Positions 1 to 8,319 of a DNA stretch of 54,525 nucleotides are shown one piece after another. Every line of letters starts with the position of its first letter. The stretch's first letter is position 1. The notes under the pieces were generated by a model. The model had not been told where the DNA came from, did not search any database, and was given only the letters and a program-made list of their open reading frames with translations. Origin of the DNA: Photobacterium rosenbergii (GTDB taxonomy: Bacteria > Pseudomonadota > Gammaproteobacteria > Enterobacterales > Vibrionaceae); contig NZ_PYMB01000026.1 in the NCBI RefSeq assembly GCF_003026455.1, positions 1 through 54,525 on the forward strand, written 5' to 3'. The position numbers and the translations under genes were made by a program.

Positions 1-30
1 CAGTTGCTCTACCTACTGAGCTAAGTCGGC
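1..30 (-). tRNA. tRNA-Thr, 5' half only (cut by window edge)
   Basis: The reverse complement begins GCCGACTTAGCTCAG and continues through the D arm to the start of the anticodon stem. This matches the 5' half of the bacterial tRNA-Thr(UGU) type. The anticodon lies outside the window, so the identity rests on similarity to the E. coli thrU-type sequence as I remember it. It is the first of three tRNA genes in tandem on the minus strand. Confidence 0.7.
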
Positions 31-40
31 ACACTTAAAG

Positions 41-116
41 TGGCTCCCCCTGCGGGACTCGAACCTGCGACATACGGATTAACAGTCCGCCGTTCTACCA
101 ACTGAACTAAGGGGGA
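41..116 (-). tRNA. tRNA-Asn (GUU)
   Basis: A complete 76-nt cloverleaf is visible on the minus strand: acceptor stem TCCCCCT/AGGGGGA, D arm with AGTTCAGTTGGTAGAAC, anticodon loop CTGTTAA (GUU, Asn), T arm GGTTCGAGTCC and an encoded CCA end. It lies about 10 bases from the flanking tRNA-Thr gene and is probably processed from a shared precursor. Confidence 0.97.
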
Positions 117-161
117 ATTATCTTTTAAATCATGTTGCTATCAAGCACCACAATATGAATA

Positions 162-237
162 TGGTGCCTCGAGGCGGAATCGAACCACCGACACGAGGAT
201 TTTCAATCCTCTGCTCTACCGACTGAGCTATCGAGGC
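162..237 (-). tRNA. tRNA-Phe (GAA)
   Basis: A complete 76-nt tRNA reads on the minus strand from GCCTCGATAGCTCAG to an encoded CCA. The anticodon loop is TTGAAAA (GAA, Phe), with a GAGGA/TCCTC anticodon stem and T loop GGTTCGAATCC. It lies just downstream, on the same strand, of mltC, and is the first of the tRNA series read in the minus direction. Confidence 0.97.
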
Positions 238-358
238 AACGGAGCGCTATTAAACGGTTTTTCGTTCTTTTCGTCAACCATTTTTTTGAGAAAAATTTCA
301 ATGTTGCACTCGGTTGCCTGCTTTTTGCCCAGAAATGCTGGTTGTGACTATTTCATTG

Positions 359-1504
359 TCACTGCGTAAGATTTTTCCCTTGGTTAAACTCTTTCTGGAA
401 CGCGGTTACTTTCTCTAGGTAACGTCTTGCTTCGGCATTGCGGTGCTTATTGGTTAGCGCCCAGTAGACCTGATTTGGCTGCAAACTGTTCAGATCGTTC
501 ATAGCCCGCTTGCGGTCAGTTGTGTGGAAAGTATTGAGTACACCCCCAGTTCCGCCATTGTACGCAGAGATCATACTGTAATGCAGTGACAATGGATCAC
601 GGACATCCTTGAGGTAACGGGTGCGCAAGATGTAGAAGTAAGCTGTACCGGTATCAATATTCCTAGCAGGATCAAACAGGTACTCTGGGGTTGGTATGCC
701 GGGTTTGTTTTTCACTAGCTTAAACACATCGGCACCGGCTGTTTTTGGTACCACCTGCATCAAACCATAGGCATTGGCATGGCTGACAGCATAGGGGTTG
801 AAGCTGCTCTCGGTTTTGATAATGGCATAGATCAGGTCTTCGGCAATACCGTAGCGACGTGAGGCGTCACGGACAATATTGGCGTATTTGTAACTACGCT
901 GGTTGGCGTGGTCGGCTACCATGGGGATTTCTACGTAGTAAACCTGATGGAAACGTTCCGAGCGCTTTTTCAGCTTGCCGTCAATCAAGTAATCGGCGAA
1001 CCGGTTGGCACGCCAAGACCATTCGATAGGCTTTCCTTCGTTATCAAGCACCTGACCGTAAAGGAATGGCTTACCGCTCAATTCGATGGCGGAGTCTGAA
1101 TAGAGGTCAACGCCACCGGGGTTATCCGGGGTCAGCAGCGTAGTGGTTATCGCTTCTTTTAGGTGCTTGGTCGGCTCGGTTTTCGCCACGGTTTCAACTA
1201 TGACAACACCACGTTCAAAATCAACATGAGCGCGGCTCTGGTAACCATCGGTGTACTTTACATATTGGCGTTTGCTGGCAACCAGAGAGTCGTTATCCCC
1301 CCAATAGCGTTTTACTTGGCCATTGAACGAGTTCATCAACCTGTCGAGCGCGACAGTATCCTGGGTGAACTGGCCGGGCAGCGGGGCGAGGTTATTGGCA
1401 AAACGGTTAGTGGTGGTGTAGTCGACATCGTAGAGTTGTTCGATAAACTCCCGGCTACAGCCGCTCAATAGGAGCAGGGACAAAAACAGCGCGTGTAATT
1501 TCAT
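359..1504 (-). CDS. mltC: membrane-bound lytic murein transglycosylase C (lipoprotein)
   Basis: This 381-residue exo-lytic transglycosylase cleaves the MurNAc-GlcNAc bond of peptidoglycan to give 1,6-anhydro ends, and acts from the outer membrane facing the periplasm. A short signal peptide ends in the lipobox LSGC with Cys16 as the lipidation site. An MltC-type N-terminal domain follows to about residue 190, then the SLT catalytic domain. The catalytic glutamate is probably E232 in the TESSF motif, followed by the AYGLMQVVP motif. Length and order (mutY, yggX, mltC) match E. coli. It is the last gene of the minus-strand mutY-yggX-mltC group, about 127 bases after yggX. A GCTTCCCTT/AAGGGGAAGC inverted repeat in that gap could attenuate transcription, though it has no T-run. 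Confidence 0.95.
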   Translation of the reverse strand: MKLHALFLSLLLLSGCSREFIEQLYDVDYTTTNRFANNLAPLPGQFTQDTVALDRLMNSFNGQVKRYWGDNDSLVASKRQYVKYTDGYQSRAHVDFERGVVIVETVAKTEPTKHLKEAITTTLLTPDNPGGVDLYSDSAIELSGKPFLYGQVLDNEGKPIEWSWRANRFADYLIDGKLKKRSERFHQVYYVEIPMVADHANQRSYKYANIVRDASRRYGIAEDLIYAIIKTESSFNPYAVSHANAYGLMQVVPKTAGADVFKLVKNKPGIPTPEYLFDPARNIDTGTAYFYILRTRYLKDVRDPLSLHYSMISAYNGGTGGVLNTFHTTDRKRAMNDLNSLQPNQVYWALTNKHRNAEARRYLEKVTAFQKEFNQGKNLTQ

Positions 1505-1631
1505 AGTTCCCGAAATATGAAAAAGGCACCGTTTGCCTAGTTTTCTAACCAGTTACAAAAGATGCCTGAATGAATGACTAAGGGGCTTCCCTTGCATTAA
1601 ACGACCGAGTTAAGGGGAAGCATTAGCGGAA

Positions 1632-1904
1632 TTATTCGCTCGGCGGCGTGTAACCGTCGATGATCACGTCCTGGCCTTCGAACAAGAAGTTCACCATCTC
1701 AGTCTCCAGCAGTTTGCGGTGCTCTGGATCCATCATGTTCAGTTTTTTCTCGTTGATCAGCATTGTCTGCTTGCCTTGCCACTCTGCCCACGCTTCTTTC
1801 GAAATGTTGTCGAAAATGCGCTTGCCCAGTTCACCCGGGTATAGTTGGAAATCAAGGCCTTCAGCGTCTTTCTTAAGGCGGGCACAAAATACTGTACGGC
1901 TCAT
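1632..1904 (-). CDS. yggX: probable Fe(2+)-trafficking protein
   Basis: A 90-residue cytosolic YggX family protein, implicated in iron trafficking and in protecting Fe-S clusters from oxidative damage. The N-terminal MSRTVFC motif carries the single conserved cysteine at position 7. The sequence is full length and typical (KKDAEGLDF, GELGKRIF and a C-terminal EGQ segment). It lies 81 bases downstream of mutY on the same strand, as in enterics. MutY is itself a [4Fe-4S] enzyme, so linkage with an iron and cluster maintenance protein makes sense. The start codon follows an AGGAA ribosome site. Confidence 0.95.
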   Translation of the reverse strand: MSRTVFCARLKKDAEGLDFQLYPGELGKRIFDNISKEAWAEWQGKQTMLINEKKLNMMDPEHRKLLETEMVNFLFEGQDVIIDGYTPPSE

Positions 1905-1985
1905 CAGGAAGTTCCTTCGTTATAAGGGTTTGCTTGGGTATCCCCAAGTCTCTTGGATATCTATTTATACCACGCTTGTACGCTT

Positions 1986-3044
1986 CTATCTATTCAGCTC
2001 GTAGCGTAAGCTCTCTAGGATCTGCTGTACAGGTGCAGCCAGACCTATCTCTGCTGGCTGGTTGAGGTTATACCATTGGCCGTTACCCGCTTCGCTGATG
2101 CAATCTGGTTGCTCTGACAGGCTTAGTTTCACCGGAACTATATCCAGGTGGTAGTGGCTGAAGGTATGGCGGAAGCCGATCAGTTGCTCCTGATCACGGA
2201 TGATCTCCTGCTGGCCAAGGCGTTGTTCAATCACCGGGGTAAGATCAGCCTGATCTTGTTGTGGGAAGCACCACAAGCCGCCCCAGATCCCTGCTGGCGG
2301 GCGCTTCTCTAGCCAGACATATTCACCGTACTGGAAGATAGCAAACCAAGCTTGCTTCTCCGGTAGGGTTTTCTTGGGTTTCTTGCCGGGGAAGTCGGCT
2401 TGGCGGCCCAGAGCTTTGGCTTCGCACTGCTCGGCGACCGGACACAGCTCGCATTTGGGCTTGCTGCGGGTACAGATCATCGCTCCCATGTCCATCATGG
2501 CCTGGTTGTAGCGCTCTACACCCTGTGCTGGGGTATTGGCCTCGGCAATGTCCCACAGCTTGTTTTCAACCGGCTTTTTCCCCGGCCAACCTTCGACGGC
2601 ATAGCAACGGGCCAAGGTCCGCTTTACGTTGCCATCAAGGATAGGATGGTGCTGCTTGAGTGACAGTGACAGGACGGCACCTGCAGTCGAGCGGCCGATA
2701 CCCGGTAGGGCGATAACCTGTTCGATATCCGTTGGGAACTCGCCGCCATGATGGTCGACAATATGTTTGGCGGCCTTGTGTAGGTTGCGGGCACGGGCGT
2801 AGTAGCCAAGGCCGGTCCATAAGTGGAGCACCTCGTCCTGCTCAGCGGCCGCGAGATCGGCTACGGTCGGGAAGCGCTCGATAAATCGCTCGAAGTAAGG
2901 GATCACCGTGGCGACTTGGGTTTGCTGCAGCATAATTTCTGACAGCCAGACCTTGTAGGGGGTCTTTTGTTGCTGCCATGGCAGGGTTTTCCGGCCAAAT
3001 TTGTCATACCACGCTAAAATGGCATCAGAGAAGGTATTGGTCAC
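1986..3044 (-). CDS. mutY: A/G-specific adenine DNA glycosylase
   Basis: MutY removes adenine mispaired with 8-oxoguanine or guanine. The 352-residue protein has the helix-hairpin-helix fold with LPGIGRSTAGA (about residues 113-123), catalytic E36 in the SEIMLQQTQ segment and catalytic D137 in ILDGNV. A [4Fe-4S] cluster loop has C191, C198, C201 and C207 (C-X6-C-X2-C-X5-C). The C-terminal half (about 225-350) is the NUDIX-like domain that reads 8-oxoG. It is the first gene of a minus-strand group with yggX and mltC, and is transcribed divergently from trmB with about 155 bases between starts. Confidence 0.97.
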   Translation of the reverse strand: MTNTFSDAILAWYDKFGRKTLPWQQQKTPYKVWLSEIMLQQTQVATVIPYFERFIERFPTVADLAAAEQDEVLHLWTGLGYYARARNLHKAAKHIVDHHGGEFPTDIEQVIALPGIGRSTAGAVLSLSLKQHHPILDGNVKRTLARCYAVEGWPGKKPVENKLWDIAEANTPAQGVERYNQAMMDMGAMICTRSKPKCELCPVAEQCEAKALGRQADFPGKKPKKTLPEKQAWFAIFQYGEYVWLEKRPPAGIWGGLWCFPQQDQADLTPVIEQRLGQQEIIRDQEQLIGFRHTFSHYHLDIVPVKLSLSEQPDCISEAGNGQWYNLNQPAEIGLAAPVQQILESLRYELNR

Positions 3045-3199
3045 AGTTTCAAGCTCACTTTGCTGACAGCCGTCTTCGCCTGTCTTATTTTTGGCCCTGA
3101 TTGCACCACAAAGTTAGGGGCGTCGCAATCGATAGACTTGCACTTGCGCTGTAACTTTGGATAATGCCGTTCCGTTTCTTTTTTGTTTGGATAGTAAGC

Positions 3200-3937
3200 A
3201 TGAGCGAAGTTTCAAAAAAGTCAGGTGAGGTTACCCTGAACGAATTTACCGAAGACGGCAAACTAGTACGTAAGGTACGTAGCTTTGTTCGTCGCGAAGG
3301 TCGTTTGACCAAGGGCCAGGAAGCGGCCATGGAAAATAACTGGCCGACAATGGGTATCGACTTCGCTCAGCATATGCTGGACTGGAAAGAAGTGTTCAAC
3401 AATGAAGGCCCTGTAACGCTGGAAATCGGCTTTGGTATGGGTGCCTCTTTGGTTGAGATGGCAAAGAACGCACCAGAGAAAAACTTTATCGGCATCGAAG
3501 TACACAGCCCTGGTGTTGGTGCTTGTTTGATGGGTGCAGAAGAAGCGGGTCTGACTAACCTACGCGTTATGTGCCATGACGGTGTGGAAGTGTTCGAGCA
3601 CATGATCCCAGACGGCAGCCTTGACTGTGTGCAGCTGTTTTTCCCTGACCCATGGCACAAAGCACGTCACCACAAACGTCGTATCGTTCAGCCAGCGTTT
3701 GCAGAGATGCTACGTAAGAAGCTGAAAATCGGTGGTATCTTCCACATGGCGACAGACTGGGAAAACTATGCTGAGCACATGGTTGAAGTGATGGATGCAG
3801 CTCCGGGTTACCGCAACACGGCGACAGAAGGCCCTTACATCCCACGTCCAGAAGATCGTCCATTGACTAAATTCGAAGCTCGCGGCCACCGTTTGGGCCA
3901 CGGCGTATGGGACATGAAATACGAGCGCACTGAGTAA
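3200..3937 (+). CDS. trmB: tRNA (guanine-N7-)-methyltransferase
   Basis: TrmB forms m7G46 in the tRNA variable loop using S-adenosylmethionine. The class I methyltransferase glycine-rich motif is LEIGFGMGASL, followed by acidic IGIEVH. The family signature FPDPWHKARHHKRR, which includes the tRNA-contacting basic patch, is intact. The frame stays open upstream to an ATG at 3164, but I chose ATG 3200 because the MSEVSKKSGEV start matches the family and the 12 extra residues (MPFRFFFVW...) look non-conserved. This gives 245 residues. A clear intrinsic terminator follows, so trmB is probably monocistronic. Confidence 0.95.
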   Translation: MSEVSKKSGEVTLNEFTEDGKLVRKVRSFVRREGRLTKGQEAAMENNWPTMGIDFAQHMLDWKEVFNNEGPVTLEIGFGMGASLVEMAKNAPEKNFIGIEVHSPGVGACLMGAEEAGLTNLRVMCHDGVEVFEHMIPDGSLDCVQLFFPDPWHKARHHKRRIVQPAFAEMLRKKLKIGGIFHMATDWENYAEHMVEVMDAAPGYRNTATEGPYIPRPEDRPLTKFEARGHRLGHGVWDMKYERTE

Positions 3938-3998
3938 GTTTTCAGGCGTATTGAGGCAAGGTATTGCCAAGCACCTTCAGGTGCACCAGTTGTTCGAA

Positions 3999-4027
3999 AA
4001 AAGCCAACCTCGTGTTGGCTTTTTTAT
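3999..4027 (+). terminator. intrinsic terminator after trmB
   Basis: A perfect 8-bp stem, AAGCCAAC (4001-4008) and GTTGGCTT (4014-4021), closes on a 5-nt loop and is followed by a T-run. The A-run upstream could make it work weakly in the other direction. It separates trmB from the glutaminase gene, which starts 16 bases later. Confidence 0.9.
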
Positions 4028-4042
4028 CCTTGGAGAAAAGTA

Positions 4043-4963
4043 ATGAAACCAACAGAGCAGTTGCTAAACGAGATTTTAGATGAAGTCAGACCGCTGATCG
4101 GCAAAGGAAAAGTGGCTGATTATATCCCGGCTTTGGCGGAGGTTCCGGCCAACAAACTGGGGATTGCTGTGTGTTATAACGATGGTGAAATTATTCAGGC
4201 TGGTGATAGCGAAGAAGGCTTCTCGATCCAGTCGATCTCCAAGGCTCTGAGCCTGACGTTGGCGATGACCTTGTACCAACCGGAAGAAATCTGGCAGCGG
4301 GTTGGCAAAGAGCCATCAGGCCATGCTTTCAATTCCATGATCCAGCTCGAGCTGGAAAACGGTATCCCGCGTAACCCGTTCATCAATGCTGGGGCTTTGG
4401 TGGTGTCTGATCTGCTGCACAGCCGCCTGTCTGCGCCGCAATACCGGATGCTTGAGTTAGTGCGCAAGCTCGCCCAGAACCCGCATATTTGCTACGACAA
4501 GGTTGTGGCTTCATCGGAGATGCAGCACAGTGACCGCAACGCTTCGATTGCATACTTGATGCGCTCGTTTGGTAATTTCGATAATGAAGTGATGCCGGTC
4601 CTGACCAATTACTTCAGCTATTGTGCGCTGAAAATGAGTTGCGTTGATTTGGCCAAAACTTTCAGTTACTTGGCAAATAAAGGGCTTCCTTTGGGTGCAA
4701 AAAAAACAATTATCAACCAGACTCAGTGTAAGCAAATGAATGCACTGCTGGCGACCTGTGGGTTGTACGACGGTGCTGGAGAATTTGCATATCGGGTTGG
4801 TATGCCGGGCAAATCCGGTGTCGGTGGTGGGATCATCGCTATCGTACCGGGTGAGATGACCATCGCCGTATGGTCGCCAGAGCTGGATCCTTCGGGTAAC
4901 TCTCTGGCTGGCACAGCCGCCCTTGAATTGCTGGCCGAGCGGATCGGCCGTTCAATCTTTTAA
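4043..4963 (+). CDS. glsA: glutaminase (serine-dependent amidohydrolase family)
   Basis: This enzyme hydrolyses L-glutamine to glutamate and ammonia. The 306-residue protein is the usual length for the bacterial glutaminase family with a beta-lactamase-like fold. The SxxK nucleophile motif is S64-I-S-K67 in FSIQSISKA. Further family hallmarks are NPFINAGAL, the NDRNASIA-like HSDRNASIAY segment, and GMPGKSGVGGGI near the C-terminus. The start ATG follows TTGGAGAAAAGTA, a good ribosome site. The gene lies between trmB and a small exported protein, an order also found in Vibrio. The symbols glsA and glsB are used interchangeably in this group. Confidence 0.93.
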   Translation: MKPTEQLLNEILDEVRPLIGKGKVADYIPALAEVPANKLGIAVCYNDGEIIQAGDSEEGFSIQSISKALSLTLAMTLYQPEEIWQRVGKEPSGHAFNSMIQLELENGIPRNPFINAGALVVSDLLHSRLSAPQYRMLELVRKLAQNPHICYDKVVASSEMQHSDRNASIAYLMRSFGNFDNEVMPVLTNYFSYCALKMSCVDLAKTFSYLANKGLPLGAKKTIINQTQCKQMNALLATCGLYDGAGEFAYRVGMPGKSGVGGGIIAIVPGEMTIAVWSPELDPSGNSLAGTAALELLAERIGRSIF

Positions 4964-5017
4964 CGGGGTAACTAAGGCATACTAACCTTGGCCTACCCCG
5001 GTTATGGGGAGAGGCTT

Positions 5018-5419
5018 ATGCTGTTGCGAGTTTGTGGGGTTAAATTAGCGGTTGCCGGGTTTGCCTTGTCATTGGGCGTGCAGGCCAATGAAGCGCCTGT
5101 GTGCCAGATGGAGTGGCACAATAGCCTGAGTATGCAGGACGGGGCGCTCAATCTGGAATTCGGTGGCGAGAGTTTCATGATCAAGCCCAGCGGACAACTC
5201 TATTTTGGTGTCCACAAAGTGATGCTTAGCGATGACCAATCTGCGCTGCTGGCTGACTACCACCGCCTTATGCTCGATGATTTACCTTACACCTTATCCC
5301 ACTCACAGTTAATCGATCAGGAACTGTGTGATCGGGTGGCGATGCGCCAGGCTAAAGAAAGTGAAATCCAATCACAAATCCCCGCCCTCAAACGCTGGCA
5401 GAGTGTGACGCTCGATTGA
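5018..5419 (+). CDS. small exported protein resembling the N-terminal part of YggN (DUF2884)
   Basis: This 133-residue protein has an N-terminal signal peptide (MLLRVCGVKLAVAGFALS) and a likely A-X-A cleavage site at VQA/NEA. The mature part, with a 'basal segment, GQLYFG, VMLSDDQSALLADY' pattern, weakly resembles the N-terminal region of the DUF2884/YggN periplasmic family, but it is much shorter and the assignment is tentative. Two cysteines remain in the mature chain and could form a disulfide. An upstream TTG at 4988 keeps the frame open. I chose ATG 5018 because the GGGGAGAGG ribosome site sits directly before it and the signal peptide then begins correctly. The function is unknown. The gene is convergent with hemW, and a repeat element lies between them. 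Confidence 0.75.
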   Translation: MLLRVCGVKLAVAGFALSLGVQANEAPVCQMEWHNSLSMQDGALNLEFGGESFMIKPSGQLYFGVHKVMLSDDQSALLADYHRLMLDDLPYTLSHSQLIDQELCDRVAMRQAKESEIQSQIPALKRWQSVTLD

Positions 5420-5441
5420 GTTGCGCAATATACAATTCAAC

Positions 5442-5526
5442 AGGACAAGATTTCAAAGACGCAGTGAAGACATCCTTGTCGCTCTAACCCGCCGTCCATG
5501 GCGGGTAAGCTTTGAAATCTTATCCT
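5442..5526. repeat. intergenic inverted-repeat element, copy A
   Basis: The element has 17-bp imperfect terminal inverted repeats, with AGGACAAGATTTCAAAG at 5442-5458 facing CTTTGAAATCTTATCCT at 5510-5526 (one mismatch). Inside lies a 6-bp hairpin, CCCGCC(5488-5493)/GGCGGG(5500-5505), with loop GTCCAT. A second copy lies at 26842-26931. The 3' 27 bases (from CCGTCCATGGCGG through GCTTTGAAAT) agree at 25 of 27 positions. Both copies lie between convergent genes. It has no coding capacity and could be a MITE-like or REP-like element, or a bidirectional 3' end structure. Confidence 0.75.
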
Positions 5527-5571
5527 ATTAAATTGCCACCGCTTTATTTGCAAAAGTAATCCGAGGTAGCC

Positions 5572-6735
5572 CTATTCATCCTCTTCGTCAACAAAGGCTG
5601 CTAGCAGGTCGTTGAGGAATAACTTACCGTGCTCGGTGATTTGCCACTCATCACCTCTGTCTTCGAGGTAGTTCTGCTCTAGCGCCCAATTGATCGGCCC
5701 TTCAATGCTTGTTAGTGGCAATCCGGTACGTTCGACATAATCTTGTTTCGGGCAAGCCTCAAGTAGGCGGAAGCGGTTCATGAAGAACTCAAACGGGCGC
5801 TCGCTGGCATCAACTTGGGTTTCCTGATCCAGATATGGCTTGCTTTGGTTGAGGTAGCCGCGTGGGTGCTTGACCTTGACGGTACGGGTAATGGTACCGT
5901 CGGCAAAGCTCAGCTTGCCGTGGGCACCGCAACCTATGCCGAGGTAATCCCCGAAACGCCAGTAATTCAGGTTATGGCGGCACTGGCGGCCCGGTTTGCT
6001 ATAGCCGGAAATCTCGTACTGGACGTAGCCTGCTTCAGCCAGCAGTTTATGGCCTTGCTCGAAGATTTCCCATAGGTCGTCGTCATCCGGCAGCACTGGC
6101 GGCTTGGAATAGAACAGGGTATTGGGCTCGATAGTGAGTTGGTACCAAGACAGGTGAGGAGGCTCAAGGGCTATCGCCTGTTTGAGATCCGACAAGGCAT
6201 CTTCGATGCTTTGATCTGGCAGGCCGTGCATCAGGTCGATGTTGAAGCTATCAAGCCCGGCTTCTTGGGCAAGGCCAGCAGCGGTGATAGCCTCACGACT
6301 ACCATGAATACGACCAAGGCGCTTGAGTTTTTCATCTTGGAAGCTCTGGATGCCGATTGAGATACGGTTGACGCCAACTTCACGGTAGGCGTTGAAGCGT
6401 CCGGCTTCGACAGTACCCGGATTGGCTTCCATGGTAATTTCGATATCGTTGCTGAAGGGGATCCGCTGTTTGACGGCTTCGAGCAAACGGCCGATCTCCG
6501 GTGCGGAGATCAGGCTCGGGGTACCACCACCAATGAAAATAGAATGCAGCTCACGGCTCTGGCTTGCCAAACCGTACTTTGCTAAGTCGGTATCGAGATC
6601 TTCGATAAGCGCATCGATGTAGTCGAGCTCGGGAATATCGGTTTTCAGTGCATGGGAGTTGAAGTCGCAATAAGGGCACTTCTGGACACACCATGGGATG
6701 TGGATATACAGGCTCAGTGGCGGTGGTACTAGCAT
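5572..6735 (-). CDS. hemW: HemW, radical SAM heme chaperone (coproporphyrinogen oxidase-like)
   Basis: A radical SAM protein of 387 residues with the CX3CX2C cluster motif at C16, C20 and C23 (WCVQKCPYC). The GGGTPSL and NPGT motifs bind SAM. A HemN-like C-terminal domain follows from about residue 300. The family was long annotated as oxygen-independent coproporphyrinogen III oxidase. HemW proteins lack a fourth nearby cysteine typical of HemN (here CDFNSH, not CX2CXC) and act instead as heme-binding chaperones that insert heme into respiratory enzymes. The gene starts 3 bases after the rdgB stop and is probably co-transcribed with it, as in E. coli. Confidence 0.93.
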   Translation of the reverse strand: MLVPPPLSLYIHIPWCVQKCPYCDFNSHALKTDIPELDYIDALIEDLDTDLAKYGLASQSRELHSIFIGGGTPSLISAPEIGRLLEAVKQRIPFSNDIEITMEANPGTVEAGRFNAYREVGVNRISIGIQSFQDEKLKRLGRIHGSREAITAAGLAQEAGLDSFNIDLMHGLPDQSIEDALSDLKQAIALEPPHLSWYQLTIEPNTLFYSKPPVLPDDDDLWEIFEQGHKLLAEAGYVQYEISGYSKPGRQCRHNLNYWRFGDYLGIGCGAHGKLSFADGTITRTVKVKHPRGYLNQSKPYLDQETQVDASERPFEFFMNRFRLLEACPKQDYVERTGLPLTSIEGPINWALEQNYLEDRGDEWQITEHGKLFLNDLLAAFVDEEDE

Positions 6736-6738
6736 GAT

Positions 6739-7332
6739 TTATGCTTCCTTCAGGGCAGCAAACAGCTTGGCAAGGGCTTTGCCGCGGTGTGACAGTTGTT
6801 TCTTGCGCGTTGGCTCTAGCTCGGCAGAAGAACACTGATCTTCCGGCACCCAGAAAATCGGGTCGTAGCCAAAGCCGTTTTCGCCGTGGGTTTCAGTGAG
6901 GATCTTACCTTCCCAGCTGCCATGGCAAACTAGCGGGGTAGGGTCGTTTTCGTGGCGCATCATGACCAATACGCAGTGGAAACGGGCAGTACGCTGCTCA
7001 TCTGCAACGCCTTCCATTTCTTTAAGTAGCTTCTGCAAGTTTTCTTCATCAGAGGCATCAATGCCTGCAAAGCGGGCAGAGTAGATCCCCGGTGCGCCTT
7101 TGAGGTAGTCCACTTCTAGGCCTGAGTCATCAGCAATCGCTGGTAGGCCAGTTTCCTTGGCTGCGTGACGGGCTTTGATAATGGCGTTTTCGATAAAGGT
7201 GGTGCCGGTCTCGGCAACCGAAGAGACGTTGTAATCGCTTTGGGCGACCACATCAAAGCCAAAATCGGCCAGAAGGCTAGCCATTTCTTTTACTTTGCCC
7301 TGGTTACCAGTGGCCAGTACTAATTTGCTCAT
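6739..7332 (-). CDS. rdgB: XTP/dITP pyrophosphatase (Ham1/RdgB family)
   Basis: RdgB hydrolyses the non-canonical purine triphosphates dITP, XTP and dXTP to monophosphates and keeps them out of DNA. Signature segments are VLATGNQGKVKEM at the N-terminus, AIADDSGLEVDYLKGAPGIYSAR in the middle and ENGFGYDPIFW towards the end. The frame remains open to a TTG at 7347, but ATG 7332 gives 197 residues, the E. coli length, and has GAGGA 6-8 bases upstream. It is the first gene of the rdgB-hemW pair. Confidence 0.96.
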   Translation of the reverse strand: MSKLVLATGNQGKVKEMASLLADFGFDVVAQSDYNVSSVAETGTTFIENAIIKARHAAKETGLPAIADDSGLEVDYLKGAPGIYSARFAGIDASDEENLQKLLKEMEGVADEQRTARFHCVLVMMRHENDPTPLVCHGSWEGKILTETHGENGFGYDPIFWVPEDQCSSAELEPTRKKQLSHRGKALAKLFAALKEA

Positions 7333-7444
7333 CACAGTTCCTCGCAATTAAGAGGGCGCTATATTATCTCACTGCCCGGAAAATAAAAGGGGAGCGCGAG
7401 GCCCCCCTGTCATTGCTATCGCTGATTGCGGTGAAATGCTTAGA

Positions 7445-7882
7445 TCAGTCGACATAAAAAGTCTGGTCAAACTCGATGTTGCCACGGGTACCGTTGTGGG
7501 AGACATCAATGGAAAAGCTGAAGCGCTCTTCGTTGGCATGTTTGATCTCGGCGATGTAATAGATGGCATTACCTTCCCTGACTTCGCGAAAGGAGAGGTT
7601 TTTGACCGTGCCGAGTAAATTCTTGGCCTGGCCATTGAGCACTGCAGCCACAGCCGGTTTTCCCTCCTGATCCTTCTTTAGCACGGTGACATTGATAACC
7701 GCGGAATAGCGGCTGCGCTGAATGTTGTAGGTACTGGCTACTTCCGGGGTCAGGAAGGTCGACGGGAAGCTGGAATAGTGGACTTCGAGATTCTCTATAT
7801 CTTTGAATTGTCCGGCACTGGCAGAAAAGCTGACGCTGAGGCAGGAAATGAATAGGGCAAATAGGCTGAAAAGACGAGTCAT
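7445..7882 (-). CDS. exported DUF4426 family protein
   Basis: A 145-residue protein with a cleavable signal peptide (hydrophobic residues 4-22, AxA site SASA/GQF). The mature region, with EVHYSSFPSTFLTPEVA and the C-terminal GNIEFDQTFYVD, is characteristic of the DUF4426 family found at this position in Vibrio genomes. Its function is unknown and it is presumed periplasmic. It lies between the yggT-yggU group and rdgB on the same strand. The terminator at 7976-8011 separates it from yggU, so it probably has its own promoter. Confidence 0.85.
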   Translation of the reverse strand: MTRLFSLFALFISCLSVSFSASAGQFKDIENLEVHYSSFPSTFLTPEVASTYNIQRSRYSAVINVTVLKKDQEGKPAVAAVLNGQAKNLLGTVKNLSFREVREGNAIYYIAEIKHANEERFSFSIDVSHNGTRGNIEFDQTFYVD

Positions 7883-7975
7883 TTTATTATCCTTCTATAC
7901 GCACCTCGCAGAGTAATCCCTGCACTGTTAGTGGGTATTGCTAATTCCATTATAGTTGTGACGAAAGGTTCTGAT

Positions 7976-8011
7976 GAAAAACAGCCCGGCGTCTGGAAGG
8001 ACGCCGGGCTG
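7976..8011 (-). terminator. intrinsic terminator after yggU
   Basis: A 12-bp perfect GC-rich stem, CAGCCCGGCGTC (7982-7993) and GACGCCGGGCTG (8000-8011), closes on a 6-nt loop. Read on the minus strand it is followed by TTTTT. It ends the minus-strand group proC-yggT-yggU. Confidence 0.93.
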
Positions 8012-8025
8012 GAGGTTTCTTTCGC

Positions 8026-8319
8026 TTACAGCAGAGCCTGAATCGGCTCGGGTATTGCTTTCGGAGCGGTGATACGTACTTGTTTGTGACGCCCCAGCTC
8101 TCCTTTTTCGATATCGATTTGCCCTTTGGCGACCTTGAACTGCTTAGACAGGTACTTTGCCAAATGGGCGTTGGCCTTGCCGTCTACCGGCGGTGCGGTG
8201 ATCGCGACTTTGACTTCATCACCATGTAGGCCAACCACTTGGTCGCGGCTGGCTTTGGGCTGAATATACAGTCGCAGGATCAGATCATCACCGTCGCGGT
8301 AAGCAGCCTGTTGGCTCAT
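8026..8319 (-). CDS. yggU: DUF167 (YggU) family protein
   Basis: A 97-residue protein of the conserved DUF167/UPF0235 family. The motifs IQPKASRDQVVGLHGDEVKVAITAPPVDGKAN and GELGRHKQVRI are present; no biochemical role is established. Its start overlaps the stop of yggT by 4 bases, indicating translational coupling, and it is the last gene before the terminator at 7976-8011. Confidence 0.93.
   Translation of the reverse strand: MSQQAAYRDGDDLILRLYIQPKASRDQVVGLHGDEVKVAITAPPVDGKANAHLAKYLSKQFKVAKGQIDIEKGELGRHKQVRITAPKAIPEPIQALL

Noticed and set aside
4988..5017. TTG start for the small exported protein at 5018
   Set aside because: The extra ten residues precede the ribosome site and spoil the signal peptide.
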